Below are positions 1 to 12,681 of a DNA stretch of 64,000 nucleotides, piece after piece (position 1 is the stretch's first letter; each line of letters opens with the position of its first letter). The notes under the pieces are model-generated. The model did not search any database. It had not been told where the DNA came from and saw nothing but the letters and a program-made list of their open reading frames with translations. Source of the DNA: Mycolicibacter minnesotensis (GTDB lineage Bacteria > Actinomycetota > Actinomycetes > Mycobacteriales > Mycobacteriaceae); NCBI RefSeq assembly GCF_010731755.1, contig NZ_AP022589.1:1-64000 (forward strand), written 5' to 3'. Position numbers and translations under genes: made by a program.

Positions 1-1085
1 GATTCGTGATCAATGCCAGCGGCGTGCTGACCACCCGAATCTGCCCGAGATCTCCGGGGTCGAGACCTTCGCCGGCGTGACGATTCACACCGCGCGTTGG
101 GACCCTCGCAGGACCTGACCGGTAAACGGGTCGCCGTGATCGGCACCGGGGCCTCTGCCGTTCAAGTCATCCCGGAGATCGCGCCAAAGGTTTCCTCGCT
201 CACCGTGTTTCAGCGGACCCCGATCTGGTGCTTCCCGAAGCTCGACCTACCGCTGGCGGCACCGATGCGCTGGGCCATGCGACTGCCCGGCGGCAAGGCA
301 CTGCAGCGCCTGGCCAGCCAGGCCTACGTGGAGGCGACATTCCCCATCGCGGCGCAGTACTTCACGGTGTTTCCACTGGCCAAGCGGATGGAATCGGCGG
401 GACGGGCATATCTGCGCCGGCAGGTGCACGGCCCGCTGCGTGCGAAGCTCACGCCGCACTACGCCGTCGGATGCAAGCGTCCCGGCTTCCATAACACCTG
501 TCGACGTTCAACCGCGACAACGTGCACCTGGTGGTCGACCCCATCGACCGGATCACCCCTACTGGTGTGGTCACGGCCGACGGCACGGCCCACGACGTCG
601 ACGTGCTGATTCTGGCGACCGGGTTCAAAGTGATGGACAGCGACAACCTGCCCACCTTCAGTGTCACGGGGGTCGGCGGTCAAACACTGCACCAGTTCTG
701 GGACGAACACCGGCTGCAGGCCTACGAAGGTGTCAGCATCCCCGGGTTCCCCAACATGTTCAGCGTGTTCGGCCCCTACGGTTACGTCGGGTCGTCGTAC
801 TTCGCGCTGGTCGAAGCTCAGACCCACCACATCGTCCGCTGTCTCAAGCGTGCCCGCGGCCGTGGTGCTACCCGGGTGGAGATCTCCGAAGCCGCCAACG
901 CCCGCTACTTCGCCGAGATGATGAGCAAACGGCATCGGCAGGTGTTCTGGCAGGACAGTTGCAAGCTGGCCAACAGCTACTACTTCGACAAGAACGGCGA
1001 TGTCCCGCTACGCCCCACCACCACGGTGGAGGCCTATTGGCGCAGCCGGCGCTTCGATCTCGACGACTACCGGTTCAGCGCCTGA
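1..1085 (+). pseudogene. Flavin-containing monooxygenase (Rv1393c-like), 5'-partial and frameshifted
   Basis: This is the C-terminal part of an FAD/NADPH monooxygenase of the FMO/Baeyer-Villiger type; its 5' end lies outside the window. Visible pieces are [23 protein letters not shown], the second Rossmann motif [16 protein letters not shown], and the family block [10 protein letters not shown]. The tail from about 522 to the TGA at 1083-1085 is intact. The frame breaks at about 37, 108 and 498, and each break is repaired by adding or removing one or two bases. The gene converges on metK, as Rv1393c does on metK in M. tuberculosis. The substrate cannot be told from sequence. Because neighbouring essential genes carry the same kind of indel, sequencing error is more likely than true decay. 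Confidence 0.7.
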
Positions 1086-1100
1086 GTTTTACCGCGCGAG

Positions 1101-1154
1101 CGTGAATCTGGCTTCACGTCCGGCGCCGAGCGTGAAGCTGCCTTCACGCTCGGC
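1101..1154. terminator. Tandem hairpins between convergent genes
   Basis: Two related inverted repeats sit between the monooxygenase stop and the metK stop. The first has arms CGTGAA and TTCACG (1101-1106 and 1113-1118). The second is a perfect 13-bp stem, GCCGAGCGTGAAG and CTTCACGCTCGGC, with a 4-nt loop (1125-1154). No good T-tract follows on either strand. The position between two 3' ends suggests bidirectional termination or 3'-end stabilisation. Confidence 0.55.
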
Positions 1155-1167
1155 GGCGGCAATCGAA

Positions 1168-2373
1168 TCAGATGGCGCGCTTGAGGTCGTCGACCTTGTC
1201 GAGCTTCTCCCACGGCAATTCGATGTCGGTACGACCGAAGTGACCGTATGCGGCGGTCGGTGCGTAGATCGGCCGCAGCAGGTCCAGGTCACGCACGATC
1301 GCGCCGGGGCGCAGGTCGAAGACCTCGGGCACGATCTTCTCGATCTTGATCGGGTCGACGGTGGCGGTGCCGAAGGTCTCGATGAACAGACCGACCGGTG
1401 CGGCCTTGCCGATGGCGTAGGCGACCTGCACCTCGACGCGCTGCGCCAAGCCCGCGGCGACGATGTTCTTGGCCACAACGCATCGCGTACGCGGCCGAGC
1501 GGTCCACCTTCGACGGGTCCTTGCCGGAGGGCACCGCCGCCGTGGCGAGCCCAGCCGCCGTAGGTGTCGACGATGATCTTGCGGCCGGTCAGATGGCGTC
1601 ACCATCGGCCCGCCGACGACGAAGTTGCCGGTCGGGTTGATCAGCACGCGGGTCGAGGAGGAGTCCAGCGTCTCGTGGGCGAGCTCGGCAAGCACGGTGG
1701 AGATGACGTGCTCGCGCAGGTCGGGGTCCAGGGTGTTGACCAGGTCAATGCCCTCGGCGTGCTGGGTGGAGATCACCACAGTGTCCAGCCGGGTCGGGAC
1801 GTCATCTTCGTACTCGATGGTGACCTGGGTCTTGCCGTCCGGACGCAGGTAGTCCAGCGTGCCGTTCTTGCGAACCTCGGTCAGACGCCGCGACAGCCGG
1901 TGGGCCAGCGCGATAGGCAGCGGCATCAGTTCCGGGGTGTCGGCGATCGCGTAGCCGAACATCAGGCCCTGGTCGCCGGCGCCCTGGGAGTCCAGCGGGT
2001 CGGCTGCGCCCTCGACGCGGGCTTCGTGTGCGGTGTCGACGCCCTGGGCGATGTCGGGCGACTGTGCGCCGATTCCGATGTTGACGCCGCAGCTCGCGCC
2101 ATCGAAACCCTTCTCCGACGAGTCGTAGCCGATCTCCAGGATGCGCTCACGCACGGTGTTGGTGATGTTGGCGAACGCCTCGCGGGCGCTGGTCGTGACC
2201 TCACCGACTACGTGGACCTGGCCGGTGGTGACCAGGGTCTCCACCGCGACCCGGGAGCGGGGGTCATCGGCGAGCAGTGCGTCGAGCACCGAGTCGCTGA
2301 TGGCGTCACAGATCTTGTCGGGGTGGCCTTCGGTCACCGACTCACTGGTGAACAGCCGTCCCTTTTCGCTCAC
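1168..2373 (-). CDS. metK: S-adenosylmethionine synthetase (with compensating indels)
   Basis: MetK makes S-adenosylmethionine from methionine and ATP in the cytosol. The GTG start at 2373 gives the family N-terminus [19 protein letters not shown]; the open frame continues upstream but has no family similarity. Most of the chain is normal, with [10 protein letters not shown] and the [11 protein letters not shown] region. Between about 1470 and 1610 the frame is wrong, then recovers. The expected stretches ([18 protein letters not shown] and [16 protein letters not shown]) are present in other frames. Four short deletions totalling about six bases explain this. Restoring them gives 403 codons, the length I recall for M. 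tuberculosis MetK. The gene is essential, so I treat these as sequence errors. Confidence 0.93.
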   Translation of the reverse strand: MSEKGRLFTSESVTEGHPDKICDAISDSVLDALLADDPRSRVAVETLVTTGQVHVVGEVTTSAREAFANITNTVRERILEIGYDSSEKGFDGASCGVNIGIGAQSPDIAQGVDTAHEARVEGAADPLDSQGAGDQGLMFGYAIADTPELMPLPIALAHRLSRRLTEVRKNGTLDYLRPDGKTQVTIEYEDDVPTRLDTVVISTQHAEGIDLVNTLDPDLREHVISTVLAELAHETLDSSSTRVLINPTGNFVVGGPMVTPSDRPQDHRRHLRRLGSPRRRCPPARTRRRWTARPRTRCVVAKNIVAAGLAQRVEVQVAYAIGKAAPVGLFIETFGTATVDPIKIEKIVPEVFDLRPGAIVRDLDLLRPIYAPTAAYGHFGRTDIELPWEKLDKVDDLKRAI

Positions 2374-2561
2374 AATGTCGCCTTCCGGGTAATCGATCAA
2401 AAGTTGGCTCGGGCAAATATAGCGATGCGGTCTTCGGGAGAGCCTGGCAGCCCGGCGCCCACCCCGCGCCACGGGCCGGGTGCTGGCTGTGCTGCCTCCG
2501 GGAGGTACGACAACTTCCCCACGAGAGAAACCTGGACGACTCGGCCCTGCGAGCGCCCACT

Positions 2562-3173
2562 CTACCGTCCTGTCACAGCTGACGCCGTCTCGACCCGGAG
2601 CGCCCAGCCCACCAGCGACCGCAGGTAACTCAGCACCAGCTCGTCTGGATGGGCGCGCGGATCGGTGAGATGCAGCAGGGCCAGTTCTTCCACGGCGGAC
2701 AGCAGCAGGCGCATCGTCACGCCGTCGGCGTCGATCGGGCGAGCCGCCAGCCGCGAAAGCCGCCGCGCGTGATGGTCCGTGCATAGCGACGGCCCAGTTC
2801 CGTGCGGGTCTGGAGTTGCGATGGAGCTCCGGCTGGCGGGCTCAAGATGATCCGCCAGCTGGTGGGCGCCGCGTGCAAGTAGGCCAGAATGCCCCCCGAG
2901 CGCGTCGGGGTCATCGGCCGGTGGGCCCTCCACACTGCGCATTCCCGCGAACGCGATCCCCGATTCGCGATCCAGAAGAGCCGACATCAGGCCGGCGAGA
3001 TCGCCGAAGTTCTGATACACGACGGTGCGGGTGACCTGTGCGGCACGTGCCACCCTGTCTATGGTCACCGCGGCAAAGCCCTCGGCCGCAACGATGTCGC
3101 GGGCGTGGTCGAGCAGCTGCTCCCGCCGCTCCTGCGACGACATCCGCCGCTTCGGCTCCGGCTGGGTGCTCAT
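2562..3173 (-). CDS. TetR family transcriptional regulator (two compensating frameshifts)
   Basis: About 203 aa if read from the ATG at 3173. The N-terminal helix-turn-helix is clear ([20 protein letters not shown], then TVVYQNFGD), as in the TetR/AcrR family. The middle is displaced into another frame between about 2898 (a run of six G) and 2787. The correct ligand-domain reading there includes [19 protein letters not shown] and ELGRRYAR. The start overlaps the stop of the upstream FAD oxidoreductase by 4 nt (ATGA), so the two are co-transcribed. The 23-bp palindrome at 4521-4543, just before the first gene of this pair, is the obvious candidate operator, which would make the regulator autoregulated. 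Its ligand is unknown. Confidence 0.75.
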   Translation of the reverse strand: MSTQPEPKRRMSSQERREQLLDHARDIVAAEGFAAVTIDRVARAAQVTRTVVYQNFGDLAGLMSALLDRESGIAFAGMRSVEGPPADDPDALGGHSGLLARGAHQLADHLEPASRSSIATPDPHGTGPSLCTDHHARRLSRLAARPIDADGVTMRLLLSAVEELALLHLTDPRAHPDELVLSYLRSLVGWALRVETASAVTGR

Positions 3174-4503
3174 GTGGAGGCCGGCAGGTTGAGCAGTAGC
3201 TCCACCGCGCGAGCAGCGCTCTGCGCCGCGCTTTCCATGGTCGCCGACCAGTCGGTACGGGTCCAATCACCGGCGAGGACCAGGCTCGGCACCGACGTGC
3301 GCTGGTCGGGCCGCAACCCAGAGGTGCCGACCACCTGCGAGAACGTGGCTTTGGGCATTTTGACCACCTGTGCGGCCACCACAGTCGCCTCGGACGCTGC
3401 CGGATAATAACGACGCAGCATGTCCATCTGCTCGGCAACGATCTGCTCGTTGGACCGGTGGATCTGCTCGTAGGCGCCGCTGGTGGTCAGGCAATAGCCA
3501 GGCGCCGTTGGGGTCGCGGCCCTGCATCCGCTGCCGGTCGAACACCTCGTCTATGACGCCCGTGCCGCCGATCACCGACTCCATCGCCGCTTCGGTGCCC
3601 AACGGCCGGTCGAGGTACAGGTTGGTGCTCACGATCGGCGTGTAGTGCAGCTTTTCGGCAGCAGCGTAAATTTCGGCGTGCTCGGGCAGATCGTCGAGCA
3701 AACCCGCGATATTGGAGTTGGGCACCGCGCACACCACGGCGTCTGCCGCCAGCTCAGTACCGTCCGCCAACTGCACAGCGCGAACCGCATTGTTCTCCAC
3801 CACGATTCGCCGGGCCACTGTGCGGTAGCGGACCTCGACGCGAACACCTCGAGCGCACCCGAGATGTAGAGGGTGTCCAGATCGGTGGTGGGGTAACCGA
3901 TCGTCACCGCACTGCGGTGACGCAGGCTAACCGGATCCCCGTGGCAAGAACATCGGCAAAGACCTTGGCCGAACCCCGGTCCACCGGCTCGGCGGCGATG
4001 CCGAGCGCGAGCCAGTCCCACACCGCCTCGCGGGCTCGAGCGGGCATCCCGACGCGGCTCAGCCACTGGTCTGTACTCAGGTCAGGCAGATCGGCGGGCT
4101 GGAACAGCGCCTCACCGGTCAGCCGCACCGTGGCGACCGCGGTTCGCAGCCGGTCGAGCAGGCCGGCATCGGGGTGCGGACCGAACAGGGTCCGCATCGC
4201 GCCCAGTCCGCGCGTCAGCATCCGGGTGCTGGCACCGCCGGGCCAGCGCAGTGTCCCGCCGGTCGGAAACTCGACCATCGAACGGGTACCGACGCTGGTC
4301 AGATACCGGAAGAGATGGTCATAGCCGCTGGCGATCACATGCTGACCGTTGTCGGCGACGTCGGCGATTCCGGACCTGCATGGCCTGGGTGCGTCCACCG
4401 AGCCGTCCGCGCCGCTCCAGCAGGGTCACCTTCTTGCCCTCGGCCAACCAGACCGCCGCCAGGCCAGGCCACCGCCGATCACCACGTACCGTCGATCGTC
4501 CAT
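3170..4503 (-). pseudogene. FAD-dependent amine-oxidase/desaturase family protein (HpnE-like), multiply frameshifted
   Basis: Read through its frame breaks, this is an FAD oxidoreductase of the phytoene desaturase/hydroxysqualene dehydroxylase (HpnE) type. The N-terminus has the dinucleotide motif YVVIGGGLAG and GRLGGRTQAM. Later blocks are IADVADNGQHVIASGYDHLF, TIGYPTTDLDTLYISGALE and ADAVVCAVPNSNIAGLLDDL. The C-terminal FAD motif is SLVLAGDWTRTDWSATMESA. Frame breaks lie near 4465, 4370, 3915, 3848 and 3497. No squalene or hopanoid genes are nearby, so the substrate is open: hydroxysqualene, a carotenoid or another polyprenoid. It is followed by tetR with a 4-nt overlap and preceded by a palindromic operator. 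M. tuberculosis has no such pair between coaBC and metK. Indels here resemble those in adjacent essential genes. Confidence 0.6.
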
Positions 4504-4520
4504 GCCACCAACCCTTCCGA

Positions 4521-4543
4521 GTAACTTACGAATCGTAAGTTAC
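4521..4543. promoter_or_regulatory. 23-bp perfect palindrome, probable TetR operator
   Basis: Arms GTAACTTACGA and TCGTAAGTTAC flank a single central A with no mismatch. The site lies 17 nt before the start of the FAD oxidoreductase (4503) and 55 nt after the coaBC stop, so it should overlap the promoter of the oxidoreductase-tetR operon. An AT-rich symmetrical site in GC-rich surroundings is typical of a TetR operator. Confidence 0.75.
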
Positions 4544-4598
4544 TGGGAGGGCGCCAGGCGGTCAACGCCTCCGGCAGACCTGGTCACCCAGGAGGCAA

Positions 4599-5840
4599 TC
4601 ATTCCCCACCGGCGGCGAGGAAGGCCGCCACCGCATCGACGATCCGGCTGGCCATCAGGGTCTTGGGCCCGATTCCAGGGCGGACTCGGTTCCGTCCGCG
4701 GCCAACAACCATCCGTCGTTGTGGTCGACGAACGCTCGGCCATCGCCGACCGCATTGACCACCAACAGGTCACAACCCTTGCGGCGCAGCTTCGCGCGGG
4801 CGTGGAACAACACGTCGCCGTTCTCATCGCCGGTCTCCGCGGCAAAGCCCACAATCGCCCGCATGTTGGGCAGCTGGCCATCGGTACGGGCACGCACCGC
4901 GCCGGCCAGTACGTCCTCGTTGCGGACCAGGTCGATGGTTGGGGGCTGGTCGTCCTCCCCCGGACCCTTCTTGATCTTGGCCGGAGCCACCCGCACCGGG
5001 CGGAAATCGGCTACCGCCGCGGCCATCACCAGCACATGCGCCTCCGGGGCGTGCTTGACGACCGCGTCATGCAGCTGCTGAGCAGAGCTGACGTGAACCA
5101 CGTGGACTCCGGCCGGATCTATCAGCCCTGCCGTGCGCGGCGATCAGAGTCACTTCGGCGCCACGCTGTGCCACCCGGGCGACGGCGTAGCCCTGTTTGC
5201 CCGAACTGCGGTTGCCGATGAATCGGACCGGGTCGATGGGCTCGCGGGTACCGCCCGCAGTCACCAGGACCTTCTGCCCAGCCAGATCATGCGGCAGCGC
5301 GTCGGCCCGCTCCAGTAACAGCGACGCGAAGGTGTTGATCTCTTCAGCTTCGGGCAGCCGCCCAGCGCCGGTGTCGGCACCGGTCAGGCGGCCGGAGGCG
5401 GGTTCGAGCACAACCGCGCCGCGTTGCCGCAAAGTCGTGACATTGGCGACAGTCGCCGGGTGTTGCCACATCTCGGTGTGCATCGCCGGAGCGAACAGCA
5501 CCGGACATCGGGCGGTCAGCAGCGTGGCGGTCAGCAGGTCGTCGGCGCGGCCGGAGACCGCGCGGGCCAGCAGGTCTGCGGTCGCAGGTGCCACCACGAC
5601 CAGGTCGGCTTGTTGTCCCAGCGCCACATGGGGTACGCCGGGTACGTCGTCGAAGACGCCGGTGTGTACCGGCTGGCCCGACAACGCCTCGAAGGTGGCC
5701 GCGCCGACGAACCGCAGCGCGGACTCGGTGGGGACCACGCGTACGGCGTGTCCGGCCTCGGCAAGCTGTCGGACCACGGTGCACGCCTTGTATGCGGCGA
5801 TGCCTCCGGCGACACCGACGACGACCCGTTTCTGGCCCAC
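4599..5840 (-). CDS. coaBC: Bifunctional phosphopantothenoylcysteine decarboxylase/synthetase (frameshifted)
   Basis: CoaBC carries out two steps of coenzyme A synthesis: CTP-dependent ligation of cysteine to 4'-phosphopantothenate, then decarboxylation. The CoaC half shows [20 protein letters not shown], the flavin-site block [14 protein letters not shown] and PAMHTEMW. The CoaB half shows [42 protein letters not shown] and [11 protein letters not shown]. The frame breaks near 5115 (about two bases lost before AGLIDPAGV) and near 4675 (one extra base after ALESG). The restored C-terminus is [20 protein letters not shown], with TGA at 4599-4601. The GTG start at 5840 is the best-placed of several; it is 28 nt after rpoZ. 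The order gmk-rpoZ-coaBC matches M. tuberculosis. Confidence 0.88.
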
Positions 5841-5868
5841 CGGTATGACCCGCCCTGCCCGGCTCGGG

Positions 5869-6189
5869 CTATTCGCCTTCGGTGTATTCGAGCAGGTCGC
5901 CGTGGATCTCGCGCAGCGCGATCGACAGCGGCTTCTCCTGCAGACCAGGCTCGACCAGCGGGCCGACGTACTCAAGGATGCCCTCGCCGAGCTGGTTGTA
6001 GTAGTCGTTGATCTGCCGCGCCCGCTTGGCCGCGTAGATCACCAGGGCGTACTTGCTCGAAGCACGCTGCAACAGCTCATCGATGGGCGGGTTGGTGATG
6101 CCGAGAGGCGTGTCGTAACCGCCGATCAACGCCGGGTCGAACTCGTCGGCGTCGGTCACCACGGCCGAGTCGATCTGCGAGGTACTCAC
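5869..6189 (-). CDS. rpoZ: RNA polymerase omega subunit
   Basis: Omega helps assemble and stabilise RNA polymerase by binding beta-prime. The protein is about 106 aa and contains [40 protein letters not shown] and [20 protein letters not shown], the mycobacterial RpoZ signature. A GTG at 6189, ten bases after AGGAG, is preferred over an in-frame TTG at 6198 that sits almost on the ribosome site. It lies between gmk and coaBC on the same strand. Confidence 0.95.
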   Translation of the reverse strand: MSTSQIDSAVVTDADEFDPALIGGYDTPLGITNPPIDELLQRASSKYALVIYAAKRARQINDYYNQLGEGILEYVGPLVEPGLQEKPLSIALREIHGDLLEYTEGE

Positions 6190-6258
6190 GAAGGACAATC
6201 TCCTAAAAGCTCATCTGGCTGGGGCGGGTCGCGCCTGCTGGTTTTTCGTCCGGGTAAA

Positions 6259-6859
6259 TCAGACCGCGCCCGGTGCGGTATCCACCAGCAAGGATACCAA
6301 TTCTGAGCAGGCGGTTTCCAATCGAGTGTTCACCACGACGGTGTCGAAGTCTCCCTGCGCCGCCAACTCGGTACGTGCGGTGGCCAGTCGGCGCTGCATA
6401 ACCTCTTCGGTTTCGGTGCCACGACCGACCAACCTGGCCTGCAGCGTCTCCCAGTCCGGCGGGGCGAAACACCAGGAGGGCCTCCGGCAGCGCCTTCTTG
6501 ATGGCCCTGGCGCCGGCCAGATCGACCTCGATCAGAACGGGCCGACCGGCGTGGGTGGCCTCGGCTACCGGTGCCGCTGGGGTACCTGAGCGCTGTAGCC
6601 CGCCGTGAATGTCGGCCCACTCCAGCAACGCGTTCTCGGCAACCAGCCGGTCAAATTCGGCCGGGGTGACAAAGCGGTAGTCGACGCCGTCCACCTCCCC
6701 GGGCCTAGGCGCCCGGGTGGTGGCCGACACACTGAAGTACAGATCCGGCACCCGCTCTCGCAGGCACCGGACCACGCTCGACTTACCGACCGCGGATGGG
6801 CCGGACAGCACCACAACGCGTCCCGCGTGCCTGCCGCCCGGCCCTCCACCGGTTCTCAC
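6259..6859 (-). CDS. gmk: Guanylate kinase (frameshifted)
   Basis: Gmk phosphorylates GMP to GDP using ATP. The P-loop is [17 protein letters not shown] near the N-terminus, followed by [20 protein letters not shown] (GMP-binding region) and [20 protein letters not shown]. At about 6468, after EALLVF, two bases appear to be lost. In the corrected frame the gene continues [18 protein letters not shown] and ends with [14 protein letters not shown], stop TGA at 6259-6261. Without correction the frame runs on to 6203 with no family similarity. The GTG start at 6859 is 7 nt from the mihF stop. gmk is essential, so a sequence error is the best explanation. Confidence 0.9.
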
Positions 6860-6866
6860 CGCCGGG

Positions 6867-7184
6867 TCAGGAGAAGTCGAACTTCTCCAGCAGCGCCTTG
6901 CGCTGCCGGTCGCCCAGGCCGCGCAGCCGGCGGGTGGGGGCGATCTCCAGCTCGGTCATGATCTCCTGCGCCTTGACCTTGCCAACCTTGGGCAACGCCT
7001 CCAGCAGAGCAGACACCTTCATCTTGCCCAGGACCTCATCGGTCTCGGCGTCCTTGAGCACCTGCTTGAGGTTGGTGCCTCCACGCTTGAGCCGGTCCTT
7101 GAGCTCCGCTCGGGCCCGACGTGCGGCCGCTGCCTTCTCCAACGCGGCGGCGCGCTGTTCGTCGGTCAACTGGGGAAGGGCCAC
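6867..7184 (-). CDS. mihF: Mycobacterial integration host factor
   Basis: A 105-aa nucleoid-associated DNA-binding protein, essential in M. tuberculosis and unrelated to E. coli IHF. Diagnostic stretches are the basic N-terminal helix [19 protein letters not shown], the middle [19 protein letters not shown], and the helix-two-turn-helix end [20 protein letters not shown]. The GTG start at 7184 follows GGAGGAATC. Upstream lies a long gene-free region that begins with a short perfect inverted repeat, which may be part of its leader. It heads the mihF-gmk-rpoZ-coaBC series. Confidence 0.95.
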   Translation of the reverse strand: MALPQLTDEQRAAALEKAAAARRARAELKDRLKRGGTNLKQVLKDAETDEVLGKMKVSALLEALPKVGKVKAQEIMTELEIAPTRRLRGLGDRQRKALLEKFDFS

Positions 7185-7203
7185 GATTCCTCCGTCTCGT
7201 CAT

Positions 7204-7220
7204 CATCGACAACGTCGATG
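7204..7220 (-). repeat. 17-bp inverted repeat in the mihF leader
   Basis: Arms CATCGAC and GTCGATG are separated by AAC, 20 nt upstream of the mihF GTG start. It could be a hairpin in the leader mRNA or a protein-binding site. Seven-base arms can arise by chance, so the functional claim is weak. Confidence 0.35.
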
Positions 7221-7788
7221 TTTTCCTTGTCCCGGCCAGGTACTTCGGCCAGAGACGACGACCGTACCCACGCCGTCTGACGAAATCTAACCCCACCCCC
7301 CCGTTTCCGGCTACAAATGCCCAGCGTATGGGGTTTGGGCGCGGCGAGCTCCGACCCGGGTCCGCGACGTTCCATCCACCCTGCCCGAGGGAGCCGCCGG
7401 CTCTGCCGGCCTGAACCGAAAGCCGCTCTGAACTAGCCTTTTGGCCGTTTTCGCGAGCCGGATGGGATGCGCCGCCATGGCCGCCGCGGCAGCCGCCACG
7501 AGCCGACCGGAGCCTGCAGCAATGACTTCGCCCCTCATGGCGTGTCGGGCGTGTCGAGGTACCGCAAGCCGACCCCGGCACGCTCGGCTGCCCTCGTTCA
7601 TCGCCGCCGACCAGCGGACCCGCGCGCGGGGATCGACACCACATGGCCAGCAATATCCCGCCGCCGCCGATGATGCCGCTAACGGGATTCGGCCGCGAAT
7701 CCCGACTCCCGGGCTGACAGCAACTATTCAGGGAGTTTCTACATTTGCGCGACCGAAGTCGTAGTTAAGCCGCCTAATGTCGCGACCA
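7221..7788. other. Gene-free interval between mihF and the glycine-rich gene
   Basis: No convincing protein is encoded here. Short open frames on both strands overlap each other, are rich in Arg/Ala/Pro and have no recognisable domain or good ribosome site. The interval should hold the divergent promoters of mihF and of the exported gene at 7876. In M. tuberculosis the PE15/PPE20 genes lie at this position. Confidence 0.5.
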
Positions 7789-7803
7789 GGTGGACAGTCC
7801 ACC
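7789..7803. promoter_or_regulatory. 15-bp perfect palindrome upstream of the glycine-rich gene
   Basis: GGTGGAC-A-GTCCACC is perfectly symmetrical and lies 73 nt before the ATG at 7876. A short run resembling a -10 region (TATTTAT) follows within 20 nt. This is a plausible operator for an unidentified regulator; no regulator gene is adjacent. Confidence 0.55.
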
Positions 7804-7875
7804 CGGGGGTATTTATGGGGGGTACGACTATGAGCATTTCCGCTGAATACCGTCTAGGTAGAGAAGTGGGAATTC

Positions 7876-8409
7876 ATGACGAACACGACAGTGGGCCGTA
7901 CTGGCCGGTGGGCACTGGCGGCGGCCGCAGTGTTGGCCTTTGGCGGTTTCGGGATCGGAGCAGCCAACGCTGACCCCAATGATGGAATCACCGGCGGCGC
8001 CGGCAACAACGGCGGGGTGAATGTCAACATGGGCCCCGTCGGCGGCGGATTCAATACCGGCAGGAACGGCGGCTTCAACTTCGGCCCGAATGGAATCGGC
8101 GCAGGCGGCGGCCAGAACAACAGTGCCAACGTCAACATGGGCCCCTTCGGCGGCGGCATGAATGTCGGCAGGAATGGCGGCTTCGACTTCGGCCCGAATG
8201 GAATCGGCGCAGGGGGCGGCCAGAACCACGGCGCCAACGTCAACATGGGTCCCTTCGGCGGCGGCTATAACGCCAACACCGGTGGCGGTGCCAACGTCGG
8301 CCCGAACGGCGTCGGCGGCGGTCAGAGCAATGGCGCCAACGTCAACATGGGTCCCTTCGGTGGCGGCTACAACGCCAACACCGGCGGTGGCATCAACTTC
8401 GGACGCTAA
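7876..8409 (+). CDS. Secreted glycine/asparagine-rich repeat protein
   Basis: 177 aa. Residues 1-35 form a Sec signal peptide (basic start, hydrophobic ALAAAAVLAFGGFGIGAA, cleavage after ANA before DPN). The mature part is low-complexity and built from about four copies of a unit containing NVNMGPFGGG followed by a GRNGGF or NANTGGG stretch and FGPNGIGAGGGQN. Adjacent copies are nearly identical, so the array may vary in copy number. There is no cysteine and no catalytic motif. It replaces the PE/PPE pair found next to mihF in M. tuberculosis. Function is unknown; a surface or cell-wall glycine-rich protein is the most cautious reading. The stop is followed by a strong hairpin. Confidence 0.8.
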   Translation: MTNTTVGRTGRWALAAAAVLAFGGFGIGAANADPNDGITGGAGNNGGVNVNMGPVGGGFNTGRNGGFNFGPNGIGAGGGQNNSANVNMGPFGGGMNVGRNGGFDFGPNGIGAGGGQNHGANVNMGPFGGGYNANTGGGANVGPNGVGGGQSNGANVNMGPFGGGYNANTGGGINFGR

Positions 8410-8419
8410 CCGGCCGGCC

Positions 8420-8460
8420 AGGGCCTGCGTGGGCGCCCAACGGGGCCCTACGCAGGCCCT
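8420..8460. terminator. Bidirectional hairpin terminator
   Basis: Perfect 11-bp arms AGGGCCTGCGT (8420-8430) and ACGCAGGCCCT (8450-8460) lie between the glycine-rich gene stop and the pyrF stop on the opposite strand. It should end both transcripts. It lacks a long T-tract, as is common in mycobacteria. Confidence 0.7.
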
Positions 8461-8492
8461 GTTGCGCTGAAGGGGAAGGGCGGCCGTGACGG

Positions 8493-9340
8493 CTATTCCC
8501 CAGCGGCCAGATAGGCCACGGCGTCACGCAGCCGCTCAGCCGCGGCCCGCAATGCCTCGACGTCCGGTCCGGCCCGCAACACCTCGCGGGAGACCGCCGG
8601 CAGCAAAGTCGCGGAGGGTGCCCCACCGAGACCCGCCAGCGCTTCGGGACGGCCACCCTGTGCCCCGATGCCTGGAATCAGCACCGGCCCGCCCAAGGCA
8701 CTCAAATCGGGGACCTCGGCCAGCGTCGCACCCACCACCACCCCGATCGAACCCGGTCGCTGCGCTGCTGCGTTGGCTTCCGCAACCGCATCGACGATCG
8801 TCTGCGCTACGGTCCGCCCGTCCGCGTCCCGGGCGCGCTGCACACTCGCACCTTCAGGGTTTGACGTCGCTGCCAGCACGAACACGCCCCGGCCATACTG
8901 CGCAGCGGTCTCCAGCAGCGGCTGCAGCGACCCGAAGCCCAGGTAGGGCGAGGCGGTGACCGCGTCGGCGGCCAACGGCGACTCACCGGCCCATGCCGCC
9001 GCATAGGCGGCCATGGTCGACCCGATGTCACCGCGCTTGGCGTCGGCCAGCACCAGCACACCCGCCTCGCGCAGCGCGGCGATGGTGCGCTCCAACACGG
9101 CGAAGCCCGCCGAACCGTACGACTCGAAGAACGCCACCTGCGGCTTGACGATCGCGAACCCGGCGAACGCCGTCACGCATGTCTCGCTGAACCGTGCCAA
9201 CCCGTCCGGCGTGGCGGGCAAGTCCCACGCGGCCAGCAATTCGGGGTGCGGATCGATGCCCAGGCACAGCGGCCCGCGGGCCGCGGTCGCCTCGGCCAGG
9301 CGGACGCCGAATCCCCCGGTCCCCCCCGGCCCGGTAGCCA

Positions 9341-9341
<1 letters not shown>
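8493..9341 (-). CDS. pyrF: Orotidine-5'-phosphate decarboxylase
   Basis: PyrF makes UMP from OMP, the last step of de novo pyrimidine synthesis. It is about 282 aa, of the longer actinobacterial (type 2) form. Landmarks are [49 protein letters not shown] (active-site lysines and aspartates), [16 protein letters not shown] and the phosphate-binding end region [10 protein letters not shown]. The GTG start at 9341 shares one base with the carB stop, so it is the last gene of the pyr operon. Confidence 0.95.

Positions 9342-12680
<3,339 letters not shown>

Positions 12681-12681
<1 letters not shown>

Noticed and set aside
2374..2784. N-terminal extension of metK and possible SAM riboswitch upstream
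   Set aside because: The extension has no similarity and crosses the tetR gene. I could not find a SAM-riboswitch core in the 188-nt gap.
7441..7764. 107-aa open frame in the gap upstream of the glycine-rich gene
   Set aside because: No ribosome site, no family, overlapped by an equally unconvincing frame on the opposite strand.
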